Positions 17,981 to 26,555 of a stretch of DNA of 64,000 nt are shown one piece after another. The position numbers were made by a program, and so were the translations under genes. The notes beneath the pieces were generated by a model, which had not been told where the DNA came from, made no database searches, and saw only the letters and a list, made by a program, of their open reading frames with translations. Source of the stretch: an uncultured Collinsella sp. (GTDB taxonomy: Bacteria; Actinomycetota; Coriobacteriia; Coriobacteriales; Coriobacteriaceae); assembly GCA_902494195.1 (NCBI GenBank), contig CABUSH010000006.1:1-64000 (forward strand), written 5' to 3'. The number at the start of each line of letters is the position of its first letter. The first letter of the stretch is position 1.

Positions 17981-20530
17981 CTACAGCAATGGATGCCGCT
18001 TGAAATCCCAGGAGGTTTCAAACGAATCCCAGTCGGCTTTTGATAATTCGCGGCACGAGTCAACCATATTGTTGACCAACGGCTTCTGCTCTTCGTTCTG
18101 AATAATCGGGTAGCTTGCGATTTGGCCTACCTCGAAATTGAGCGTCGGCGAAAGCATGCTCGCGACGCGCATAATCACAGAACTGTTGCAAGCTCCCTGA
18201 AGATACTTGAGTGATTTCTGATCGCTAAAAACGCTTGTACCCGCCACATCAAACACATGGCCAGCAGGCTTAAAGCGAAACGCAATAGACCCACTCGAAA
18301 TCTTCGACCAGGTAATCGATGGACTAAAGAAGCAGTTTGTATTCTGTGGCCTGGAAAGCAATTTACCATTCGGGTCTTTGTAATTACGAATCTCCCATCC
18401 GTCATTCTCCCAGTTAACAACTGCGCTATTATTTCCGTACCATTTACGGAAATCGCCGCCCTTGTTGTAGGGAAACCATTTACAAGCGCTTTCAATCGAC
18501 TCTTGAATAGACCCACAGGAGTAGGCGCTCTTACAACCATCGACTTCCCACCACTCGCGAACGAAACGAGCGTTTTCGCCAGTAGCAAGCCCTTGACGCG
18601 GTTTTCCGTACTCACTGAGTTGCTTTGCGTTTTCAAACGCATCCAGAAGCGCGTCGCTAGCCCAGTAGGCTATGGGGATGCCGGGGATCTGCTTGAAGGT
18701 CTCGGCGTCGCGGCGGTAGAACCAGCCGCAGTCAGGGTTGCCGATCGCCTCGAGGGCCTTGGGGGCCTGGACGGCCGCGCCAACAAAGTCAGAAAGGCGC
18801 ATATAGCCGCCCTTGTAGCCCTTGATGAATGAGTTATGGAACGTGTAGGTGCAAATGGGCACAGTCGCGCCAGCGAAGCCCGAGTACTCAAGTTGGATGA
18901 GAGAAGTTAGCGTTCTGTTGTCGATAATCTCGTTGCGAAGCTTCTCGTAGCTTCCGATAAACATCCAAACGAAAGGCGACATGACGCCGCACTCGCCGTG
19001 GTCCTTGGCGAGATTGAACATGCGAACGACAAAACTGGAGAACAGGTCGCTCTTGACGTCGGGATAGTTCTTCTTGACCCACTTGGACATGAAGGGGCCG
19101 AAGCTGGAGCTGCCCATGTAGGGCGGGTTGGCTACCACACAGTCGTGGCGGCGAGCGAGGATCTCGCAGGTCTTAAGAGCACATTCCAGTTTATTTATAG
19201 AACTACCGTCAAACAGACTATCGGTGCCGATGAGTTCGATCGCCTCACGCAGTGCGGCAAGGTCGCCCTCACTTGGAGCGAGCAGCGAGCCGACCTCGTC
19301 CAGATGCGATAGGGCATCGATGAGATCCTTCTTCTTGGCAAGCGCGACGCCGTGCGGAATATCATCCTCCTCAAGCATAACCGGCTCGAGCACGGCAACA
19401 TCCGCCTGAACCCCACGGCCAAAGAAACGCCTATCCATCTCTCGGGCACACATGGCCAACGCAAGCCCTGCAATCTGGGCAGCGCGAGGGTCAATTTCCA
19501 TACCATGGAGGTTCTTGGATAGAATGAGTCCGGGAATGTCGCGCATACGGTATTCGCGCTCTAAATACATCTTTGCCAAAAGTTCAAAGGCGTAAACGAG
19601 AATATGGCCCGATCCACAAGCCGGGTCGCACAGCGAAATATCCTCGGGACTCTCGATTTTAATGAAGTCCTCGTGCTCCGCATCGGGCTCGATGTAGTAC
19701 TCCATTTCATCACGCAGGGGACTTCCCGGGTTGTTCAGCATCCACAAACGCCCCAGCGAGTTCTGCACCATGTAGCGTACGATCCAGTTGGGCGTAAACA
19801 GTTGTGTGGCCGGACCGATGGTGTCCGGCGTCTCCTTGGCCTTAGATTTAAAGAAAGCGTCTTTGACCTCGGAGTTGTAGAACTGATACATCCAGCCCAG
19901 GGACTCGACGTTTTCCCACGTGCTGCGCTTAACCCGTTCGACTAGAGCGCACAGTATGCCTTCTTCACCGCGGTCCAAAAGCCTTGTCGGAAGCAGCAAC
20001 GCATCCGCCGTGCCCACGCGACCAAAGATGGAGGGCAGGCATTCAGCGAGCTCGTTCATCTGAGCCACCAAAATGAGACGGAACAGCGCCCCATCATCTG
20101 CCGCAGCGACAAGGTCAAACACGCGATCGCGCTCTAAGCTCGGCAGATCAAGCTCCGTCGGCATACGCAAGCAGTCTGGCGAAAAACTATCGTACTCCGA
20201 GGTTTCGCAATATGAACTTAGCATGCGCACGCCACAGGGTAGATAGCCTCGCACTTCCATATAGCGTATTGCAGCAAAGCGATTGAACCAGGTATAGGCC
20301 ATTTCCTCGCAAAAGCGCGCATAGCCATCATGCTCTATGCGACGATATAGCTCCGAACGTTGCGAGCGCTCGAGCGCAGAGAGCACCGTGCCTTTAACGA
20401 TGGTTGCATCGCGATTGAATTCTTCACGCCCCGCATCGTCGAGCCCGTAGGCATAGCAACGCTGACGTACCTCATCAATTAAGCGGATGCGTGCCCAAGG
20501 GCAAAACTTTTCGAGCTCTTTCGTATCCAT
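17981..20530 (-). CDS. pglX: BREX adenine-specific DNA methyltransferase PglX, N-terminal and methyltransferase part
   Basis: 849 residues. In BREX, PglX places N6-methyladenine on a non-palindromic site to mark host DNA and is needed for defence. The helical N-terminal domain (1-245) is followed by the amino-methyltransferase core with SAM motif CDPACGSGHILVYAF near 301-315 and catalytic NPPY near 466-469. The target-recognition-like region occupies the last ~250 residues. It ends at WDFKRHPLL, which in single-chain PglX is followed directly by the part now encoded at 16320-17288. The segment 17990-18660 is markedly A/T-richer than the core, as expected of an exchanged specificity domain. 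Start ATG at 20530 has GGGAGAAAC upstream, 10 nt after brxC. Confidence 0.92.
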   Translation of the reverse strand: MDTKELEKFCPWARIRLIDEVRQRCYAYGLDDAGREEFNRDATIVKGTVLSALERSQRSELYRRIEHDGYARFCEEMAYTWFNRFAAIRYMEVRGYLPCGVRMLSSYCETSEYDSFSPDCLRMPTELDLPSLERDRVFDLVAAADDGALFRLILVAQMNELAECLPSIFGRVGTADALLLPTRLLDRGEEGILCALVERVKRSTWENVESLGWMYQFYNSEVKDAFFKSKAKETPDTIGPATQLFTPNWIVRYMVQNSLGRLWMLNNPGSPLRDEMEYYIEPDAEHEDFIKIESPEDISLCDPACGSGHILVYAFELLAKMYLEREYRMRDIPGLILSKNLHGMEIDPRAAQIAGLALAMCAREMDRRFFGRGVQADVAVLEPVMLEEDDIPHGVALAKKKDLIDALSHLDEVGSLLAPSEGDLAALREAIELIGTDSLFDGSSINKLECALKTCEILARRHDCVVANPPYMGSSSFGPFMSKWVKKNYPDVKSDLFSSFVVRMFNLAKDHGECGVMSPFVWMFIGSYEKLRNEIIDNRTLTSLIQLEYSGFAGATVPICTYTFHNSFIKGYKGGYMRLSDFVGAAVQAPKALEAIGNPDCGWFYRRDAETFKQIPGIPIAYWASDALLDAFENAKQLSEYGKPRQGLATGENARFVREWWEVDGCKSAYSCGSIQESIESACKWFPYNKGGDFRKWYGNNSAVVNWENDGWEIRNYKDPNGKLLSRPQNTNCFFSPSITWSKISSGSIAFRFKPAGHVFDVAGTSVFSDQKSLKYLQGACNSSVIMRVASMLSPTLNFEVGQIASYPIIQNEEQKPLVNNMVDSCRELSKADWDSFETSWDFKRHPLL

Positions 20531-20539
20531 GTTTCTCCC

Positions 20540-23500
20540 TTAGCCCAAACGGATGGCGTCATTACCCTCAAGGCTTCGCAGTAGCTCTTTGCGCGCGGCA
20601 TCCAAATAGTCATCGATCTGCTGTTGCGAGCTCAACTCCAGCGGCCTAAAGACCATGCTGCGGCTCACCGATTTAACACGTCGCCTAGGTGCCGGCACAG
20701 ATTGGGGCTCATTCGGCAGGCCAGACGCAGTGACCCCCGAATGATCGGTCGTTACCGTCACACTCGTATTTGCCGGTTTGGGATGATTCGCCTCTTCATA
20801 GGCATCGTCAATCATTTTGTACAGAGTCGTCTGAGCACGATCGAGCTTGACGGGCACAGCATCCAGGGCGGTCAGCGTTTCCGCATTATGCACCTCATCT
20901 TTTCGAGCGCTGTGCGACTCCCCGATGCGTGCCAGAGCGATGCCCTTATTTTGGGCATACGCTTCGATATCTCCATAGCGCTCCTCGACAGAATTGAGCA
21001 TGGCGATACGCTTTTGGTCCAAAAGCTCCTTGTAGGCAGCTCTCACCTTTAGGTTTGCCTCGGATAGCTTTTGGAACTGCAGGCTCAGACTCGGTTTCTT
21101 AACTGCTTCCCCGATGACAGAAAGCGCATTCAGCGTTTCCGAAGCACCCTCAAAGTAATCGCGCTCGCTCTCCATTTGCTTGAAAATCTCACAGGCACTG
21201 TCGAATACGGTCACCTTGCTGCCAAAAAACTCGTCAATGTCTTCGAGATCTTCAGCCGCATCCCGCAGCTCGTTCTCTTTTCCAGCGATTGCCGTAATTA
21301 AATCGACGGCATCGCGGCCACTCTGCAATACGCTCTCGATAAGGTTCTTTGCATCCACGACCTCTTTGTAGCCCGGGTAATCGGGATTACGCAGGTACTC
21401 GACCGAAAGAAGACCCGTTAAGCTATCGCGGCGCCCCTCAAGCTCCTTACGGCATGCTTCGGCAAGACTGTCCTCTTCGAGCGGCAAAGTATGATTGCCG
21501 CTCAGTTCTTCTACGGCCTGTCGCGCCTTGGATATGGAAGTCCGAGAAAGCTGTTGGCGCGCCTCAACAACAGCCTGCCGTGCCTTGGCTGCCTTACGCA
21601 GATAGTCAAGAATTTTAGAGTCCCTAAGATCAATCGCTTGTCCCGCGCAAAGCAGACGAGCGCGCTTTTGCGCTAGCAGCGTTGCAACCACGGCGGCAAT
21701 GTCTATTTCCGCCCAACCATAAGGCTTCGCATGGTACGTCTCGAGCAGCTCACCCATTGTTACCTGCATATGTTGAGCAGCGCGAGCTTCCAACAAACGC
21801 ATAACCGCTTCGATGGCCCCGGCGTTGGGTTCTTGCCCGTTCATCGCCGGAGTGTAAGCGGTTAAAATCTGCTTGATCTGCATATCGCTGTCGTAGTTTT
21901 TATCGATAAGCGGCAGTTTGCTGTACGTAACAGAGACAAGCTGGCGCACGCAGTCCTCGATCATATTCTTGGCAGACGCCGATTTGACCGGCGAATACTC
22001 ACCGCCATAGACATAAAACGTTCCATGCAGCACTGCCTGGCGCATAAGCTCCTCGGCGCGTTTATCCAGAGCGACACGCTCTTGTTGCTTACCACGCAAA
22101 ATCGAAGCCACCACTTCGCTGCGATTGTCTGCCTGACGGCTATTGAGGTATTGCTCAATACATGCCGACTGATACAGACAGTCGTAATAATCCTGCTGGG
22201 AATCGAGCACCACAATGGCCTCTCCCCTGTTAGAGCTAAGGAGCAGATCCTCACGCGAAGGGATCGGGGTGCCATCCACGCCAGAAATAACGCGCAGTGC
22301 CAGCCCCGACGCGCTGTTAAAACGGGTGTCGTCCAGATATTCCTCAACGTCAAAAACGTTTTTACCGACCGTCACCTTAGAGTTTTCGAAGACCTGCCTA
22401 AACATAATCTGTGCGGCCTTGGATGTAATCTTCGCAGCGTCCGGCTGCACGCGCGAAATCTGCTGGGCGATTTCCTGCTCTTCGTCGGTCAGGTATTTAT
22501 ACGTTTCGCCATTGCGAGCCACATAGTTTTGGCGTACCAAACGCTCCAGGGACTGCGAAATCTGCTCGCGAACGACAATGCGGTCGGTGCGGACGTCGTC
22601 GGTCATAAGGGTAATCAAGTTTTCAACGTTTGCCGGCATGTCCTTATCGACATACAGGATCAAGAAAAGCAGTTTGAGTACCGGAATATCGCATTCCTCA
22701 AGACCCTGTCCCTTTTGGGCAGCATCCGCCGCTCGAAGAACTACGCGACGATGATAGTCCTCGAGCGACGTCGAGATCGTATTGTAGAAACGCCAAAGCG
22801 GAACCAGCGCGTTCTGGTCCTTTTCTTCTATGCATCGAGCGGAGTCTTGAAAGCCGCTCAGCATGGAACGCTCGGCACTTGAGCTGTTTTTTCCGGACGC
22901 GCCGTGATTGCGCAGCTCATCCATGATTTTTTGAATGAGCTTAAACTGGTAATCAGCAAACGGATACGTGCTGGCGAAGTCTTCGGCGCCCTCGTAGCCA
23001 ATTAAATCGGCCGCCGCATCCTTAAAGCTATACAAGTTGTTGAGGACCGCCGAGCGCTCCTGGTATTCAGCTTTCAGCAAGTCGTTCGCATCCTGATTTT
23101 TCGCCAAAATGCGGCGACGAATAACTTCATCGGCGCACGAGCTGCTCAACGACAAGCGCGTATTAAAGCGATCCTGAATCTTGGAGAAGTCGCTGCCCTT
23201 AACCTTGGTAATTTGATCAATCGCCTGCTGTCCGGTAACCATAACCCATACACGGCCGCCGCATTTGGTGCCTAGCGCCTCGACAATGCTCTGCAAATTC
23301 AGCATTAGCTCGGTATCGCTCGCGATAAACTGGCTCATCTCGTCGGCCATAAAGATCATGCGATATGAGCCGCCGCATTCTTGCTCTCGACGCTTTGTGT
23401 ATTTAGCAATATCGTCGGTAAGCTGGTCGATTGAAAAATCATTGCTTTCCGATTTTTCATACCAGCGCTCTGCCTCGTCCTTGCTCATGACGCCCGTGCG

Positions 23501-24130
23501 ACTGAGTGCCTCGATAACGTCGTCGGAGTTAAAGTCGTAGTCCTCGCGGCCATCGACCCAGGGGCTATGATTAATCTCTTCGAATGCGGCACGGAATTCC
23601 TGAGTTTTACCGGCGTCGTCAATACGACGCTCCAGGCGAGCGAGCTTAAAATCTGCACCGTAGAACCCACGGCTCTCGTAATACATCTTGGCAAAAATGC
23701 GCGCAACCGCGCTGCCATCCTTATTGAGCGGGCTTTTGATGCCCATATTAAAGAGGATAGCGTCGGTCGTCACGCCCGCCGCGCGCTTTGCTTTGTCGGC
23801 AAGTTCGTCATCTTCAAAACGCGGAGCAATATACTCAATCGCAGTTTTACCTGCCGCCTCACGGTTCGTGAACAGGTAGCTGAGCATCTTGAGAAAGTGA
23901 GATTTACCCGAGCCAAACGAACCGCTAATCCACACGCCGATTTTATCCGTCGTATCATCGAGAGCCCGGTCATACGCATCGAAAAGCGTCTTGAAATGGC
24001 GGCGAAGCTCGTCGGTCACAACGTATTCGTTCAGCTCTTGCCTGACACTGCCGTCATCCTCCTGATCGACCTTAATAACACCGTTAATGTTTCGGTCGAT
24101 GTCGTGCTCAAACATATCTTTGATCTTCAT
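20540..24130 (-). CDS. brxC: BREX P-loop ATPase BrxC (PglY homologue)
   Basis: 1,196 residues, matching BrxC (about 1,200). The Walker A motif GSFGSGKSHFLKML lies near residues 70-83 behind the conserved FEHDIDRNINGVIKVDQ start. A long ATPase (ORC/STAND-like) region follows, with MIFMADEMSQFI as the probable Walker B near residue 266, and the second half is helical and charged with coiled-coil stretches. BrxC is essential for defence in studied systems and probably acts as an ATP-driven scaffold. The start ATG at 24130 is 30 nt after brxB; pglX starts 10 nt after its stop. Confidence 0.94.
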   Translation of the reverse strand: MKIKDMFEHDIDRNINGVIKVDQEDDGSVRQELNEYVVTDELRRHFKTLFDAYDRALDDTTDKIGVWISGSFGSGKSHFLKMLSYLFTNREAAGKTAIEYIAPRFEDDELADKAKRAAGVTTDAILFNMGIKSPLNKDGSAVARIFAKMYYESRGFYGADFKLARLERRIDDAGKTQEFRAAFEEINHSPWVDGREDYDFNSDDVIEALSRTGVMSKDEAERWYEKSESNDFSIDQLTDDIAKYTKRREQECGGSYRMIFMADEMSQFIASDTELMLNLQSIVEALGTKCGGRVWVMVTGQQAIDQITKVKGSDFSKIQDRFNTRLSLSSSCADEVIRRRILAKNQDANDLLKAEYQERSAVLNNLYSFKDAAADLIGYEGAEDFASTYPFADYQFKLIQKIMDELRNHGASGKNSSSAERSMLSGFQDSARCIEEKDQNALVPLWRFYNTISTSLEDYHRRVVLRAADAAQKGQGLEECDIPVLKLLFLILYVDKDMPANVENLITLMTDDVRTDRIVVREQISQSLERLVRQNYVARNGETYKYLTDEEQEIAQQISRVQPDAAKITSKAAQIMFRQVFENSKVTVGKNVFDVEEYLDDTRFNSASGLALRVISGVDGTPIPSREDLLLSSNRGEAIVVLDSQQDYYDCLYQSACIEQYLNSRQADNRSEVVASILRGKQQERVALDKRAEELMRQAVLHGTFYVYGGEYSPVKSASAKNMIEDCVRQLVSVTYSKLPLIDKNYDSDMQIKQILTAYTPAMNGQEPNAGAIEAVMRLLEARAAQHMQVTMGELLETYHAKPYGWAEIDIAAVVATLLAQKRARLLCAGQAIDLRDSKILDYLRKAAKARQAVVEARQQLSRTSISKARQAVEELSGNHTLPLEEDSLAEACRKELEGRRDSLTGLLSVEYLRNPDYPGYKEVVDAKNLIESVLQSGRDAVDLITAIAGKENELRDAAEDLEDIDEFFGSKVTVFDSACEIFKQMESERDYFEGASETLNALSVIGEAVKKPSLSLQFQKLSEANLKVRAAYKELLDQKRIAMLNSVEERYGDIEAYAQNKGIALARIGESHSARKDEVHNAETLTALDAVPVKLDRAQTTLYKMIDDAYEEANHPKPANTSVTVTTDHSGVTASGLPNEPQSVPAPRRRVKSVSRSMVFRPLELSSQQQIDDYLDAARKELLRSLEGNDAIRLG

Positions 24131-24160
24131 GGGAATGCCTTTCGATGACCGGAAACGTTT

Positions 24161-24775
24161 TTAGAGTTGATTAAACGCGCGATAGTAGTTGCCGTCGGCA
24201 ATCGTGCCAAACAGCTTTAACTGCTGTCCGTCATAGGTGCCGGGATAAAACAAAACGACGGGGATATCGGAAAATACCGGCTGAATAGACTCGAGAATGA
24301 TGTGGGCACGCATGAACGGGTAAATCTTGCCAACGCCCGTGATAATCAGGACGTCGCGTCCGCGCTTCGGCTCGCCGTATCTCTCGATAAAGCTGCCGTG
24401 AATGAACTCGAGGTACTTCTCGGGCCCCACTCGGCTCTGCATGCGTTGCAAGAAGTGATCGCTGCCTCGTTTTTCCTCGAGGGCGCTCATCTTTTCTAAG
24501 ATGCCGCGTTTTTCGCAAATGCCGATAAACACGTTCCACAGGTCAAACGAAACAATGTTTGGGGCATCGTTTTTTATCCAGCGCTCGTGTGCGCTATCAT
24601 CCACCAATTGCTGAGTCAGAGCGCGCACCTGGTCCTCTTGTCTGGCTGCGTATGGATAGATATAGAGTGGAACCTCGCCACCCAAACCACGACAATTCAA
24701 AAACTCGGGGTCGTGGAATTTTGAACGGACGAGTTCAAAGCTCATGTCGATTGAAGGCAAATCTGCTGCTGTCAT
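24161..24775 (-). CDS. brxB: BREX protein BrxB (DUF1788)
   Basis: 204 residues, the full length of the DUF1788 family. Recognised from FLNCRGLGGEVPLYIYPY, NIVSFDLWNVFIGICEKRGIL, FIHGSFIERYGEP, VLIITGVGKIYPFMRAHIIL and the C-terminal PVVLFYPGTYDGQQLKLFG. BrxB is a cytosolic core protein of type 1 and related BREX operons with no assigned catalytic role. It begins 10 nt after the brxA stop and is followed by brxC, the canonical A-B-C order. Confidence 0.94.
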   Translation of the reverse strand: MTAADLPSIDMSFELVRSKFHDPEFLNCRGLGGEVPLYIYPYAARQEDQVRALTQQLVDDSAHERWIKNDAPNIVSFDLWNVFIGICEKRGILEKMSALEEKRGSDHFLQRMQSRVGPEKYLEFIHGSFIERYGEPKRGRDVLIITGVGKIYPFMRAHIILESIQPVFSDIPVVLFYPGTYDGQQLKLFGTIADGNYYRAFNQL

Positions 24776-24784
24776 CTCGCACCC

Positions 24785-25408
24785 CTATTCCGTTATGCCA
24801 AAGGCAGGTAGGACCGCAGCATCGTCGTTGACCCGAATGCAACGTTCGAGCTCAAAATCGAGCAACGGCGGACGAAGGGCTTCGGTTTTGCGACTATACA
24901 ATCCAGCGCCCTCAATACAGTTGACGAGAACCTGGCGTACTTTATTACACGTAGCATCCGACCACGTAGCAATGCGATCGTCCTGCGCGCGAAGGCCCTC
25001 GATAAACGTAACGATTTCAGATTTGCGAAGCGAGAGATCAAATAGAGTGAACTTAGGGGCAATCACGCACGCCATAAAATCCCAGACAAGTCGGTTGTCG
25101 CGCATCATTGCATACAGGTTGACCTGCGCAAGCTGCTCGAGCGAACCATGCGCAGCAAGATCAATCAGGCTCGCACGCACACCTTCGTCTTCGCTAAGAG
25201 CCAACAACCGGCGGCAGCAAGCACGGGCGATAGACTTCTGCTCGCGCTCAGTCGGATATTGAAAGAGATTTTGGGCGGTAACCTTTTCAATAATCTCTTT
25301 CGTATCAGAAAGAGTCTCGTCCGCCATAAGGCGCGCAACGACACGCGTCTCATTAACAAGCCACTGCTCGCGTGTTATAGAACCGCGATAGGTGGTGGGG
25401 ATGCTCAT
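24785..25408 (-). CDS. brxA: BREX protein BrxA (DUF1819), first gene of the operon
   Basis: 207 residues. The N-terminal region (ETRVVARLMADETLSDTKEIIEK) and the central AQVNLYAMMRDNRLVWDFMACVI... FDLSLRKSEIVTFIEGL are typical of BrxA, a small all-helical protein with a NusB-like fold that binds DNA in studied homologues. The ATG at 25408 has GAGAGG upstream. A perfect 9-bp inverted repeat lies 19 nt further upstream (25427-25450). It opens the whole minus-strand operon down to 8366. Confidence 0.93.
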   Translation of the reverse strand: MSIPTTYRGSITREQWLVNETRVVARLMADETLSDTKEIIEKVTAQNLFQYPTEREQKSIARACCRRLLALSEDEGVRASLIDLAAHGSLEQLAQVNLYAMMRDNRLVWDFMACVIAPKFTLFDLSLRKSEIVTFIEGLRAQDDRIATWSDATCNKVRQVLVNCIEGAGLYSRKTEALRPPLLDFELERCIRVNDDAAVLPAFGITE

Positions 25409-25426
25409 GTCGATCAGCCTCTCGAC

Positions 25427-25450
25427 GAATCAAATAGGTACATTTGATTC
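25427..25450. promoter_or_regulatory. Perfect inverted repeat in front of brxA
   Basis: GAATCAAAT and ATTTGATTC are separated by 6 nt, at 25427-25435 and 25442-25450. The position just ahead of brxA fits an operator for a dimeric repressor. A related site precedes the pglX C-terminal gene at 17365-17384. The likely binders are one of the two operon-encoded HTH proteins, by inference. Confidence 0.6.
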
Positions 25451-25740
25451 ATACGACAAAACGCTTCACATCCATTGAGCAACATTTTGTTGCACAACAT
25501 TTTATCTGCGAAAACTCTCTGAACGGCAAAAATATTCTGTGAACGGCGAAACGAGGATCTGGTTTATTGCGGTTGCTGGAGCTGTTGAGACGACAGAATT
25601 GATGGATGGGGTGGATACTGCAAAGCGACATATCTCACCGGATAGTCATGCTTAGTCCTTCGAGCATAGACGCGCTTGCGAATAGAGGCATGCATCGGCA
25701 TAGCGCCCCCTTTTCGCGTTGGAACCCCCATCCTCCACTA
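25451..25740. other. Intergenic region between the BREX operon and the TA pair
   Basis: Relatively A/T-rich, about 290 bp, with direct repeats of TGAACGGC (25518-25525 and 25551-25558). I see no convincing gene, RNA gene or terminator. It must contain the BREX promoter on the minus strand. Confidence 0.3.
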
Positions 25741-25745
25741 TAATC

Positions 25746-25775
25746 AACATAGAGTTATACATATGATTCTATGTA
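25746..25775. promoter_or_regulatory. Probable autoregulatory operator of the Phd-type TA pair
   Basis: ACATAGA and TCTATGT arms (25748-25754 and 25768-25774) surround an A/T-rich centre containing TATACATATGA. It ends a dozen nucleotides before the antitoxin start codon, the usual place for conditional cooperativity control by an antitoxin-toxin complex. Confidence 0.55.
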
Positions 25776-25786
25776 AGGAGTTTCAT

Positions 25787-26089
25787 ATGCCTGTCGTAAA
25801 GCCTATTTCCGATCTGCAACGCAACTTTGGTTCCATAGCAGATAGCTGCCACCAAACCAAAGAGCCCGTCTACCTAACCAAAAACGGGTCGGCATCGCTT
25901 GTTGTCATGGATGCCAAGGCCTATGACGAGCAGACGCGCGCGCTATCCGCCATTCAGGAGCGCGAAGAACGCATTCAGCGAGCCATCACGCGTGGCTACG
26001 ACGACTTAGTGAACGGTCGTGTGCGGCCCTGGAAACAGGCCAAGGCAGATGCGGATCGCATCAGGGCAGCTCGCCATGAAATTGGATAA
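25787..26089 (+). CDS. Phd/YefM-family antitoxin
   Basis: 100 residues. The N-terminus MPVVKPISDLQRNFGSI and the following PVYLTKNGSASLVVMDAKAYD are the DNA-binding fold of Phd/YefM antitoxins. The charged C-terminal third would wrap and neutralise the toxin. The start ATG at 25787 has AAGGAG 7 nt upstream and an operator-like palindrome just before. The stop overlaps the toxin start by 14 nt, typical of coupled TA genes. Confidence 0.9.
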   Translation: MPVVKPISDLQRNFGSIADSCHQTKEPVYLTKNGSASLVVMDAKAYDEQTRALSAIQEREERIQRAITRGYDDLVNGRVRPWKQAKADADRIRAARHEIG

Positions 26090-26426
26090 CGCAGACGTCG
26101 AGTTCTACTCGGAGCTCGACGAACTTGATAAGCCTTTTGATGTTGTCATGACTGACGAGGCACTCTATGCCTATGCCGAAATTCCTTCGGAGCGAGTCTA
26201 CGCCAGAATCGGCAACCTCATCGACTTTCTAGCCAAGCATCCTTATTTTGGCGAAGAATCCGACCCCTACTATCAGGCGGCCTTTCCGCCCATTGACTGC
26301 AGGGTCTTCTTTTGCGCGCACTACGGCGTGTACTACCACGTGGATGTTGAGCAGCGAAACACCAGCATCCTGGCAATCGAGGACCATCGAAAGAACCCTT
26401 TGAGTAGATTCAAACTACTCAAGTAG
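26076..26426 (+). CDS. RelE/ParE-superfamily toxin paired with the Phd-type antitoxin
   Basis: 116 residues starting MKLDNADVEFYSELDE inside the antitoxin gene. The region EALYAYAEIPSERVYARIGNLIDFLAKHPYFG followed by CRVFFCAHYGVYYHVD and ILAIEDHRKNPL has the strand and helix pattern of RelE/ParE toxins (ribosome-dependent mRNase or gyrase poison). The N-terminal ~25 acidic residues are an extension beyond the usual core. The exact activity cannot be read from the sequence. It sits between the BREX operon and serC, so it could stabilise the locus. Confidence 0.75.
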   Translation: MKLDNADVEFYSELDELDKPFDVVMTDEALYAYAEIPSERVYARIGNLIDFLAKHPYFGEESDPYYQAAFPPIDCRVFFCAHYGVYYHVDVEQRNTSILAIEDHRKNPLSRFKLLK

Positions 26427-26555
26427 TCTCCCCCATGTAACCATCCTGTAAATCATAGCGGCGCAGTCGAGTTTTACCGTGATGCGGTCGCGCCTGGCGC
26501 TCCACTGTGCTAAAGTATCCCGAACGTTCAAACGACTACGAGGGGGAACTAGAAG

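Noticed and set aside
16320..20530. pglX as a simple pseudogene broken by a frameshift or IS
   Set aside because: Both parts are full, in clean frames with sensible starts, and the inserted gene is intact and has a regulatory DNA-binding motif; a functional split is more likely.
8366..25450. Recombinase-driven inversion of pglX, as in some lactobacilli
   Set aside because: No recombinase gene and no second partial pglX with inverted repeats is present in the window.
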